Origin: an uncultured Lachnospiraceae bacterium
Lineage (GTDB): Bacteria > Bacillota > Clostridia > Lachnospirales > Lachnospiraceae
Direction of reading: 5' to 3'
Assembly (NCBI GenBank): GCA_910577105.1
Contig: CAJTMB010000004.1
Coordinates: 78,035-142,034 of the forward strand
DNA: 64,000 nucleotides
Part shown: one piece after another, positions 8,602 to 16,178 of the stretch
Numbering within the stretch: position 1 is the stretch's first letter
How the letters are laid out: the number at the start of each line of letters is the position of its first letter
Made by a program: the position numbers and the translations under genes
Notes under the pieces: model-generated
Seen by the model: the letters and a program-made list of their open reading frames with translations, nothing else
Told to the model about the DNA's origin: nothing
The model's database searches: none

Positions 8602-9699
8602 ATGAACATCATCAAAGATTCTACACCATATGCGGACGGGTTTCGTATGCCGGCGGAATTTGAGCCGCATACCGGATGTATCATGATTTTTCCGGAACGG
8701 GCGGATTCCTGGCAGTACGGGGGCTATGCGGCGAGAAAAGCTTTTGTGCAGGTGGCCTGCGCAATAGCCCAATCCGAAAAGGTAACTGTTCTGGCAAGTG
8801 ATAAGCAGTATGAAAATGCAAGGGCTGTTCTGCCCTCCCATATCCGCGTGGCGGAGATGTCCTCCAACGATGCGTGGGCAAGGGATTATGCGCCTACTTT
8901 TGTGGTCAACACGGAGGGTAAGATAAGGGGAATTGACTGGGGATTTAATGCGTGGGGCGGTCTTACTGACGGTCTTTATTTTCCTTGGGATAAGGATAAC
9001 CGGATGGCACGAAAAGTTTGTGATTTATATGATGTGGACGTGTATGATAAGCGGGATTTTATACTGGAAGGCGGCTCCATCCATACGGACGGCGAAGGCA
9101 CGGTTATGGTGACGGAAAGCTGTCTTTTGAGCAAGGGAAGGAATCCGTCTTTGAGCCGGGAAGAAATAGAAGGAACATTAAAAGATTTTCTGGGTGCAGA
9201 AAAAGTATTGTGGCTGCCGAGAGGCATTTATCTGGACGAAACCAATGAACATGTGGACAACATCTGTGCCTTCACGGCGCCGGGAGAGGTTGTGCTTTCA
9301 TGGACGGAGGATAAGGAGGACGCGCAATATTCCCTGTCCCTTGCCTGTCTGGAGTATTTGTCAGGACAAAAAGATGCCCGGGGGAGAAAACTGAAGGTTC
9401 ATAAGCTTCCTTTGCCGAAGCCGGTCTGCATAAAGGAAGAGGAATGCGAAGGACTTGATTTATGTGATGATGAACCCACCAGAAAGCCGGGGGACAGGCT
9501 GGCCGCTTCCTATGTCAATTTTTATATTGCCAATAAGGCTGTTGTCATGCCGGGTTTTGGAGAGGATACGGATGAAGCTGCAAGAAAGATATTGCAGGGG
9601 CTTTTTCCAGACAGGGAAGTAGTACAGATTTATGCAAGGGATATTCTTATTGGAGGCGGAAATATCCATTGTATTACCCAGCAGATACCGGGAAGGTAA
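8602..9699 (+). CDS. aguA: agmatine deiminase
   Basis: The enzyme hydrolyses agmatine to N-carbamoylputrescine and ammonia. The protein has 365 residues, the usual size. The N-terminal MPAEFEPHTGCIMIFPER and the central DEWARDY-like segment (NDAWARDYAPTFV) are family signatures. The catalytic cysteine is in GGGNIHCITQQIP at Cys357, and the EGGSIH and ETNEHVDN motifs provide the Glu/Asp and His residues of the guanidino-group hydrolase site. A GAAAGGACA site precedes the ATG. It feeds the amidase encoded 37 bp downstream. Confidence 0.97.
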   Translation: MNIIKDSTPYADGFRMPAEFEPHTGCIMIFPERADSWQYGGYAARKAFVQVACAIAQSEKVTVLASDKQYENARAVLPSHIRVAEMSSNDAWARDYAPTFVVNTEGKIRGIDWGFNAWGGLTDGLYFPWDKDNRMARKVCDLYDVDVYDKRDFILEGGSIHTDGEGTVMVTESCLLSKGRNPSLSREEIEGTLKDFLGAEKVLWLPRGIYLDETNEHVDNICAFTAPGEVVLSWTEDKEDAQYSLSLACLEYLSGQKDARGRKLKVHKLPLPKPVCIKEEECEGLDLCDDEPTRKPGDRLAASYVNFYIANKAVVMPGFGEDTDEAARKILQGLFPDREVVQIYARDILIGGGNIHCITQQIPGR

Positions 9700-9736
9700 G
9701 AATCATGCGCAAAATGCAGTTCGGAATGGAGGAAAA

Positions 9737-10615
9737 ATGAGAAAAATAACGATTGCGGCAGTGCAGATGTTTTGTAACAGAAGCAGGGAAGAAAATATAA
9801 ACGCGGCAGAAAGGCTGGTCAGGGAAGCAGCAAAGAAGGGAGCCAATGTCATTCTTTTGCCGGAGTTGTTTGAAACGTGGTATTTTTGTCAGGAAAAAAG
9901 ATATGATTCTTATAAGCTGGCTTCCGTTTTGGAAGAAAACCCGGCTGTGATTCGTTTCCGCAAGGTGGCAAAGGAACTCTCTGTGGTACTGCCCATCAGT
10001 TTTTTTGAACGTGCGGGCAATACCACTTACAATACGGTGGCTATGATAGATGCGGACGGAACGGTGCTGGGTACTTACAGAAAGACGCATATTCCCGATG
10101 ACCATTTTTATCAGGAAAAGTTTTATTTTACACCGGGGGACACCGGATTTAAGGTTTGGGAAACAAAATACGGAAAAATCGGGGTGGGCATCTGCTGGGA
10201 CCAGTGGTTTCCGGAAGCTGCCCGCTGTATGGCGCTGATGGGGGCAGAAATTCTGCTGTATCCCACTGCTATCGGTTCTGAACCGATTTTATCCTGCGAC
10301 AGTATGCCGCAGTGGCGCCGGTGTATGCAGGGGCACAGTGCTGCCAATATGATGCCGGTGGTTGCTGCAAACCGTGTGGGAAGGGAGGATGTAATCCCGG
10401 AACACGAAAACAACAACCAGGATTCGTCGCTTATATTTTACGGTTCTTCTTTTATTACCGATGAAACAGGGGAAATCATGGAAAGCGCGGACAGGGAATC
10501 CGAGAAGGTATTGTGCCATACCTTCGATTTGGATGCTGTAGAGGAAGGGCGAATGAGCTGGGGAGTATTTCGGGACAGGCGTCCTGAAATGTATGACACT
10601 ATCCGGAAGGTGTAA
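9737..10615 (+). CDS. aguB: N-carbamoylputrescine amidase
   Basis: This nitrilase-superfamily amidohydrolase releases putrescine from N-carbamoylputrescine. The start at 9737 follows GGAGGAAAA and gives a 292-residue protein, the normal length. An earlier in-frame ATG would add 35 residues that overlap aguA. The Glu-Lys-Cys triad is visible at Glu43 (LLPELFETWYF), Lys116 (YRKTHIPDD) and Cys153 (GICWDQWFPEAAR). It is the last gene of the polyamine operon and is followed by an intrinsic terminator. Putrescine made here is the substrate of both spermidine routes encoded upstream. Confidence 0.96.
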   Translation: MRKITIAAVQMFCNRSREENINAAERLVREAAKKGANVILLPELFETWYFCQEKRYDSYKLASVLEENPAVIRFRKVAKELSVVLPISFFERAGNTTYNTVAMIDADGTVLGTYRKTHIPDDHFYQEKFYFTPGDTGFKVWETKYGKIGVGICWDQWFPEAARCMALMGAEILLYPTAIGSEPILSCDSMPQWRRCMQGHSAANMMPVVAANRVGREDVIPEHENNNQDSSLIFYGSSFITDETGEIMESADRESEKVLCHTFDLDAVEEGRMSWGVFRDRRPEMYDTIRKV

Positions 10616-10622
10616 ATCTGAT

Positions 10623-10651
10623 AAAGGGTATTATTGCAAATACCCTTTTTT
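10623..10651 (+). terminator. terminator of the polyamine operon
   Basis: AAAGGGTATT pairs with AATACCCTTT around a 6-nt loop and runs into T residues (10 bp including the A-T end). It lies 8 bp after the aguB stop and overlaps the 3' end of the leftward niaR gene. Confidence 0.8.
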
Positions 10652-11173
10652 GCTTAAGTCTGATTTTATCAGCTCCATGGCTTTTTGGGAAGGGGCTGCG
10701 ATAGTATGGTAATGATAATCTTCCGTCAGGGCGCAAAGGGGTTTGGAACTGCTTTTTTCAGCTTTTTGGACAAACTCTTTTGCGTCTTCCAGATTGTTGA
10801 TTACAAGGTCACACCGAATCTGGCCGTATATATCATGGTCAATGGAAACATCCAGCATCCGTCCTCCCAATTCCACAATGGAGGACATTTCATCCAGTAT
10901 CTGTTCTTTGGTGTGCCTGACAAAAAGAACCTCCCTGTAAGAGCGGTCTTTGGATTGGGCCTGAAACAGGATATATCCTTTGTTTGTGGAAAGGATATTA
11001 CGGTTTTCGGCGCGGAGCAGGGCGATATCCTGTACAATCACCTGACGGCTGACACAAAATTTTTTAGCCAGTTCGGTGCCGGATATAGGCGCCACCTGTG
11101 TATGTAATAATTCGATGATGTGAAGTCTTCTTTGTAAACCGTCCATAGTTATCAGATTACTCCTGTCATTCAT
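10631..11173 (-). CDS. niaR: NiaR-type NAD-responsive transcriptional repressor (HTH_11 + 3H)
   Basis: The 180-residue protein has an N-terminal winged helix-turn-helix (about 13-65; SGTELAKKFCVSRQVIVQDI is the recognition region) and a C-terminal 3H domain with conserved histidines at 87, 113, 154 and 156 that bind a metal ion. This is the architecture of NiaR/YrxA, which represses niacin uptake and NAD synthesis genes when nicotinate is plentiful. No niacin gene is next to it here. Its ATG is one base after the stop of the upstream PilZ gene, so the two are probably cotranscribed and translationally coupled. A start at the later ATG (11146) is possible. Confidence 0.88.
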   Translation of the reverse strand: MNDRSNLITMDGLQRRLHIIELLHTQVAPISGTELAKKFCVSRQVIVQDIALLRAENRNILSTNKGYILFQAQSKDRSYREVLFVRHTKEQILDEMSSIVELGGRMLDVSIDHDIYGQIRCDLVINNLEDAKEFVQKAEKSSSKPLCALTEDYHYHTIAAPSQKAMELIKSDLSKKGYLQ

Positions 11174-11174
11174 T

Positions 11175-11858
11175 TTATTTTAGGGGAAAATTGTTAGCGC
11201 CCCTGCTTTTTTGGAGCCGGATACGTTCTTTTTCCATAAGATATCGTTCCAAGGAGGGTATTTTGTTACCAAACTGGCATCCATATACAACAATATTGTT
11301 TTCCAGTGAATAGCTTCTCACAATAGTGCCGTAAAGAGTAAAAGAATATTTTTGCCCTGTTTCTTCTATATAATCATTCAATTCCGTCTGCACTACGTCA
11401 AATTTTTTAAATTCTTTGTTTCTTTCATAAGACGTAAACGAGAAACCTGTTGTACTGACATCTTTAATGTTTCCCCTTATGCCATCCTTATATGTCCCGA
11501 CAAAGATAAGCGCGTTAATTCCGACAAAACAGCGGAAAGCGCCCCGCCGGTTAAATTCTTTGCTCTCTTCCTCAGAAGCTATCATATAGCAAAAAGTACC
11601 ATCTTCTCTTTTGGCTGTCTGTATCGTAACATTGTAAAAAATGTGTGGTTTTTTATCTGAAAAAGAAACTACGAGGTGTACGGTTATGCCTTTTCCGCTA
11701 AAAGATATAATTTTATCATTCTTTAAAACCGGCGCTGCAAGAATCATATGCTTTCGAGGAATAAAATCCAGCACAAGGGAAGGAAATTCCAGTTTCTGGT
11801 CTCCCACGGTAACCAGAAGCGTTATAGACTGTTCAGGTGTCAAATCTTCAATATGCAT
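11175..11858 (-). CDS. PilZ-domain protein, YcgR-like c-di-GMP receptor
   Basis: The 227-residue protein has an N-terminal beta-rich domain (about 1-98) like the YcgR N-domain and a C-terminal PilZ domain. The c-di-GMP motif is present: NRRGAFR (Arg104, Arg105, Arg109) followed by KDVSTTG (Asp133, Ser135, Gly138). YcgR-type proteins brake the flagellar motor or control secretion when c-di-GMP is high. The window also encodes flagellin and a Tad pilus, so motility or adhesion control is a reasonable expectation. A GAAAGGATG site precedes the ATG. The gene lies directly upstream of niaR. Confidence 0.85.
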   Translation of the reverse strand: MHIEDLTPEQSITLLVTVGDQKLEFPSLVLDFIPRKHMILAAPVLKNDKIISFSGKGITVHLVVSFSDKKPHIFYNVTIQTAKREDGTFCYMIASEEESKEFNRRGAFRCFVGINALIFVGTYKDGIRGNIKDVSTTGFSFTSYERNKEFKKFDVVQTELNDYIEETGQKYSFTLYGTIVRSYSLENNIVVYGCQFGNKIPSLERYLMEKERIRLQKSRGANNFPLK

Positions 11859-11953
11859 ATGAAAATCATCCTTTCTGTATAGGGGTATTTGAAATAACAG
11901 GAAAGGTTACAAATTTGAAATTTTTACTTCGGGGAAATATTTACAATCAAATC

Positions 11954-11980
11954 AAAAAAGCTCCTAAAACAGGAACTTTT
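11954..11980 (-). terminator. terminator of tRNA-Pro
   Basis: On the minus strand AAAGTTCCT pairs with AGGAGCTTT (one wobble) around GTTTT, followed by a T-run. It begins about 10 bp after the tRNA 3' end. Confidence 0.8.
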
Positions 11981-11989
11981 AAAGAAGAG

Positions 11990-12063
<74 letters not shown>

Positions 12064-12111
12064 AATCAGTTGAACATTAAAATAATACACTAAGCGGGCG
12101 GGGATGTCAAG

Positions 12112-12323
12112 ATTTTTATGGGGTAGAGTTTCCACATTTTGCACTGCGGCAGCCCCGGCGTGCATTTGATTCCATAAAGGACCGTGTAAAAACGCTGGTA
12201 CTTAGAGGTTGTTTTTCAACCTCTTATGTACCACTGCGTTTTTACCCGAGTGGGAACGCGTCCTGTTGGAACAAATGCACGCCGGGGCTGCCGCAGTGCA
12301 AAATGTGGAAATTCAATTTTTAT
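12112..12323. mobile_element. palindromic element, copy 1, with 8-bp flanking repeats
   Basis: A 43-nt left arm (12126-12168) pairs with a right arm (12272-12314); forty of these pairs are uninterrupted and one of the remainder is a wobble. The arms enclose a 103-nt core that itself folds: 12186-12195 with 12236-12245, 12196-12201 with 12228-12233, and the apical stem 12204-12211 with 12217-12224. The right strand of the core has an unpaired stretch around GAGTG-GAACG. ATTTTTAT occurs at 12112-12119 and 12316-12323 and looks like a target duplication. The right repeat ends at the -35 of the downstream promoter. A second copy lies at 34.6 kb with the same lengths but different arm sequences. 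It has no coding capacity; a spurious frame of about 60 codons on the minus strand crosses it. Confidence 0.85.
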
Positions 12324-12351
12324 TGCTTTAACCGAACCGAAAAGATATAAT
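12323..12351 (+). promoter_or_regulatory. sigma-A type promoter of the rlmI-like gene
   Basis: TTGCTT (12323-12328) and TATAAT (12346-12351) are separated by exactly 17 bp. The hexamers start at the edge of the palindromic element. The distance to the GTG start is about 30 bp. Confidence 0.75.
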
Positions 12352-12379
12352 AATAGACAGAAAAAGGGAGGAAACGGTC

Positions 12380-13582
12380 GTGTATGATGTAATTGTAACA
12401 TTGAAAAAGGGTGAGGGCCGCGCTTTAAAGTCGGGCGGCGCGTGGGTTTATAACAATGAAATAGAATCTATTACAGGAAGGTTTGAAAATGGGGATATTG
12501 TAACCGTGCATGATTTTGACGGTTTCTTTTTGGGATATGGGTTTATAAACACAAAATCAAAGCTGACGGTAAGGATATTGTCCCGCAAAAAGGGGACTGT
12601 GATTGATGATGCTTTCCTGGAGAGAAGGGTACAGGATGCATGGGACTACCGAAAGCAAGTAACGGATACCGGAAGCTGTCGTTTGATTTTTGGGGAGGCG
12701 GATTTTCTTCCCGGTATTGTGGTGGACAAGTTTGCCGATGTACTGGTGGTGGAGTCTTTGGCGCTCGGTATAGACAAGTTGAAAATAAATATATTGGAAG
12801 CCGTAAAAAGGGTGTTAGCAAAAGACGGCGTCTGCATCAGGGGCATTTATGAGAGAAGCGACGCAAAAGTGCGTGAGCAGGAAGGCATGGAACGTCGCAA
12901 AGGATTTATCGGGGAAGCATTTGACACACAGGTGGAGATTGTGGAAAACGGCGTCAGATATCTGGTAGATGTGGAAGACGGGCAAAAAACAGGTTTCTTC
13001 CTTGACCAGAAATATAACCGTGCCGCTATCCGGAAAATATGCAGCGACAAAAAGGTGCTGGACTGTTTTACACATACAGGCTCTTTTGCCTTGAATGCCG
13101 GAATGGCAGGGGCAAGTAAGGTGCTGGGTGTGGACGCTTCGGAGCTGGGCATTGCGCAGGCTGAAAAAAATGCAAAGTTGAATCATCTTGAGGACAAGGT
13201 TTCCTTTCTCTGTGCGGATGTGTTTGATTTGCTTCCTAAGCTGGAGCAGGAGGGAGAAGCGTTTGACGTGGTGATTTTGGACCCGCCTGCCTTTACCAAG
13301 TCCCGAAACTCCGTTAAAAATGCGGTAAAGGGGTACCGCGAGATTAACCTGCGGGGTATGAAGCTGGTAAAAGACGGCGGTTTTCTGGCAACCTGTTCCT
13401 GTTCTCATTTTATGGACGCCGGGCTTTTTAAAAAGACAATAGAAGAAGCGGCAAGAGGAGCGCACAAACGCCTGCGTCAGGTTGAGTTCCGGACGCAGGC
13501 GGCGGACCATCCCATTCTTTGGGCGGCGGACGCATCTTATTACCTGAAGTTCTACATTTTTCAGGTGTGTGAAGAAAGATAA
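12380..13582 (+). CDS. rlmI: class I rRNA (cytosine-C5) methyltransferase, RlmI-like with PUA domain
   Basis: This AdoMet-dependent methyltransferase of 400 residues has an N-terminal PUA-like RNA-binding domain (about 1-75) and a C-terminal Rossmann methyltransferase domain. The AdoMet-binding segment KVLDCFTHTGSFALNAG, the acidic GVDASE loop and the catalytic LDPPAFTKS motif are present. They match the RlmI/YccW family, whose E. coli member makes m5C1962 in 23S rRNA; the exact target here is inferred. The start is GTG with GGGAGG 8 bp upstream. It has its own promoter and converges with the leftward cluster downstream. Confidence 0.88.
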   Translation: MYDVIVTLKKGEGRALKSGGAWVYNNEIESITGRFENGDIVTVHDFDGFFLGYGFINTKSKLTVRILSRKKGTVIDDAFLERRVQDAWDYRKQVTDTGSCRLIFGEADFLPGIVVDKFADVLVVESLALGIDKLKINILEAVKRVLAKDGVCIRGIYERSDAKVREQEGMERRKGFIGEAFDTQVEIVENGVRYLVDVEDGQKTGFFLDQKYNRAAIRKICSDKKVLDCFTHTGSFALNAGMAGASKVLGVDASELGIAQAEKNAKLNHLEDKVSFLCADVFDLLPKLEQEGEAFDVVILDPPAFTKSRNSVKNAVKGYREINLRGMKLVKDGGFLATCSCSHFMDAGLFKKTIEEAARGAHKRLRQVEFRTQAADHPILWAADASYYLKFYIFQVCEER

Positions 13583-13643
13583 AAATTTAAGACGGACATA
13601 GTTTTACAGTAAAATGGTGCGGGATGAACATCTTTCCTCCAGA

Positions 13644-14126
13644 TTACCGTAACTTCAGTAGTATCTGGTTCAGCCGGTCAATACTTGTTTTTTGGAACAG
13701 GTTTTCATCCACACAGAAACGCTTGGATAAAAAAGATATTTCTATTACCTTTCTCTTTGAAAAGAACAGGCGCAGACCTTGGATAATACAGAGTAATACC
13801 GCTGCATTTATAAACCAGGAAGTCCAGCTGGTATCCAGAAAAAAGAGATAGTCGCCCAGTTTTCCCGCAATTATGTTAAACAATTCCAGAATACAGGCAA
13901 ACACAACAAATTGTACCAGTTTTTTGGGGGAGCGCTTGCTCAGGCTTCCCAAACCCATGTAATCTTTTATGCTGCAAGTATCCCTGCTGTTTTTTACAGG
14001 GCAAAATTCTTTATTTACAAGATAATAAAAGTCCCCTTCTATCATAAACAGTTCATCCGAAACGCGAATGCTGCAGTACTTGTTTTTCAGTTTACCTTCA
14101 ATATGTAATAGTTCCATAAGTTCCAC
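13644..14126 (-). CDS. hypothetical two-helix membrane protein
   Basis: I do not recognise this 160-residue protein. The first 75 residues are soluble, with a beta-rich region that could be a small PH-like fold. Two hydrophobic helices follow (about 70-92 and 100-120), then a basic C-terminal tail. Its start is immediately after the stop codon of the upstream zinc-ribbon/SHOCT gene, with no gap, so the two are almost certainly coexpressed and may act together at the membrane. Cys residues at 18, 42 and 51 are unpaired with any metal motif I can identify. Confidence 0.6.
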   Translation of the reverse strand: MELMELLHIEGKLKNKYCSIRVSDELFMIEGDFYYLVNKEFCPVKNSRDTCSIKDYMGLGSLSKRSPKKLVQFVVFACILELFNIIAGKLGDYLFFLDTSWTSWFINAAVLLCIIQGLRLFFSKRKVIEISFLSKRFCVDENLFQKTSIDRLNQILLKLR

Positions 14127-16130
14127 CTACAGTCCCAGCAGATTTTTTTTCATAATGTCAAATTCTTCTTGTGAAATCAGCCCCTCTTTTAAAAGGTCGG
14201 AGTATTTCCGTAATTCATCTGATATGCTGCTTTGTGCCGTCGGTTGTACGGACGGTTCGGTGACAGTAACTTTTGCAGCCGATTCCTCCGCCAAATCTTT
14301 TGTCCGCCTGAGCTGCTTCTGAAAGTCATCAATTTCCGCTTTTGCATAGTAGGAAACGTTAAAGGCGATAGAGCCGCCGGCATATTGAATCTGAAACATG
14401 GTTTTCCGTTTTTTAAAGTAGTCAAGAAATACGAGGAAGCAGGAAATTAAAAAGGTAACCAGCAGACCTGCAGCTACAGTAACTAACGATGTAATTGTAA
14501 AAGCTTTGGAAGTTTCTTTTTGAGCCTCTTTGTAACGCCTTTCATAGTCGGATTGTTCGTACTGCAAACTCCGTAACTCTGCAATTTCGGACTTGGATTT
14601 TTCGTTGGAATCTTTCAGTTCTTGGATTTCTGTCCGGAGTTCCCCTATTTCGGTATCATATTCCGTAGGTATTACCGGTATTTCTATTTTATCGGCAAAA
14701 GGAGCATCCGGATGCGTCTTTATATAATCAGTAACTATCTGCGCTAGGGAAAGTCTGGTTTCACTGCCGGCATAGGAGGGAGCAACCTTTTCGATAAATT
14801 CTCTATATGCCGCCTGGAATGCCTCTTCTTCTCCATTGTTCAATCTTGATTGTATGTCTGTGAGAACATCCTCATGGGAGGAATCAATAATTTCCCAATA
14901 TAAATCTAGAATTTCGTCATCATCATATAAATCAATGGAGCGATATGCAAGTGCAATAACTTCATAGCGCACTCCCAAAGACGATACATACCATATCATG
15001 CTATCGTAATAAGCCAATTCACCATTGTATGTATGATAGGAAAGCATATTATTCCCATTTAAATAATCATAGTAATCATGGTTGCACAGAGCGGCAAAAG
15101 CCTCTTCAGTGACGCCTATATCAAAATAAAAAAGACTATCAAACCAATATGCCTTCCCATATAAATCACACAAAAGACGGTACATTTCGCTATTATAGAA
15201 GATATCGTCTAATTGACAGAGATATTCTTCATATGCATAATTGATTTCCGTGTTATATAAGAATTCTTCAAAGGGTATATTGCCCGTGTTTTCCAGGTAA
15301 ATCTGAAACTGCAGCATTTCTTTTTCCGACAATTTATTTTCCAGTTTCTCTATTAATTTATTGTTTTCCTCAATCTCTTCCTTTATAACAAGGATGACTT
15401 TTTCACTGTCATCAATCTTAGCAATGGTTGCTTTCACTTTGTCTGCTTTTGTCTGATAATTCTCGATATTCTCCCATCCTGAAACTATTCCCAGGACACT
15501 GCATCCAAAACTGGTAAGCATTACTGCGAGCGCGGCAAGCAATCCCAGCAAAATTCCCAAATACCGCCTATAGATAAATCCGCTTCCAGTCACATCTTTG
15601 ATGTCAACAGTTCTTTCCTCATCTGTCTTAATAAGAGCTTTTCCCTGTCCACTAAAACAACTCCCACGAAAATAGACCCTTTTGTTGGAAATTACGGCAA
15701 ATCCTTTGCTTAAATTTCCGCTTGCAAGGTAATTCATAATATAACCGTTTCCTAAAGAAGATACATATTTTTCTTCCCTGTTGACAAAGTATTGGGAAAA
15801 TCGGTTAATATCGTTGTCTGTCAGAATGCATTGTGCGACTTCCTGCGAACTTTTGTGCTTTCTTATCCCTAATAGTTTACGGTTTACAATAATGGCCACA
15901 ATTACAACAAGCACCATGATAACGGGTAATAAAGCTTTGTATTTGAATATTGCGCATAAAATAATAATGATAATAACTGCAATAACGGAAAAAGCCAATT
16001 TGGGATGTTTAATAATATACTGCTTTGCAATATAACCTGAATTTTTCTGTGCAACAGATAACTTTTCACCGCATTCAGGGCAAAAATTGTCTTCAATTGT
16101 TGTTTTTGCACCGCATTTTTTACATTTCAT
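14127..16130 (-). CDS. zinc-ribbon, bacterial-PH-like, SHOCT-domain membrane protein
   Basis: The 667-residue protein begins with a zinc ribbon (CKKCGAK...CPECGEK), then two adjacent membrane helices (about 40-85) and a beta-rich PH-like stretch (about 95-185). A third helix lies near 190-220, followed by a long, mostly helical and acidic extracytoplasmic region with coiled-coil segments near 225-275 and 495-535. A fourth helix lies near 545-573. The last 30 residues (SDELRKYSDLLKEGLISQEEFDIMKKNLLGL region) form a SHOCT motif, an oligomerisation or folding tail common in bacterial envelope proteins. No enzymatic motif is visible. GGAGAG precedes the ATG. It is cotranscribed with the small membrane protein behind it. 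Confidence 0.7.
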   Translation of the reverse strand: MKCKKCGAKTTIEDNFCPECGEKLSVAQKNSGYIAKQYIIKHPKLAFSVIAVIIIIILCAIFKYKALLPVIMVLVVIVAIIVNRKLLGIRKHKSSQEVAQCILTDNDINRFSQYFVNREEKYVSSLGNGYIMNYLASGNLSKGFAVISNKRVYFRGSCFSGQGKALIKTDEERTVDIKDVTGSGFIYRRYLGILLGLLAALAVMLTSFGCSVLGIVSGWENIENYQTKADKVKATIAKIDDSEKVILVIKEEIEENNKLIEKLENKLSEKEMLQFQIYLENTGNIPFEEFLYNTEINYAYEEYLCQLDDIFYNSEMYRLLCDLYGKAYWFDSLFYFDIGVTEEAFAALCNHDYYDYLNGNNMLSYHTYNGELAYYDSMIWYVSSLGVRYEVIALAYRSIDLYDDDEILDLYWEIIDSSHEDVLTDIQSRLNNGEEEAFQAAYREFIEKVAPSYAGSETRLSLAQIVTDYIKTHPDAPFADKIEIPVIPTEYDTEIGELRTEIQELKDSNEKSKSEIAELRSLQYEQSDYERRYKEAQKETSKAFTITSLVTVAAGLLVTFLISCFLVFLDYFKKRKTMFQIQYAGGSIAFNVSYYAKAEIDDFQKQLRRTKDLAEESAAKVTVTEPSVQPTAQSSISDELRKYSDLLKEGLISQEEFDIMKKNLLGL

Positions 16131-16178
16131 AATAGTTCTCTCCTTTTTTCACAATACTAGAAAACAAACAAAGGCCAA

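Noticed and set aside
12216..12401. Minus-strand frame of 61 codons over the palindromic element, with a similar frame at 34497-34751
   Set aside because: The similarity comes from the shared element core; there is no ribosome site and the arms explain the frame, so it is not a gene.
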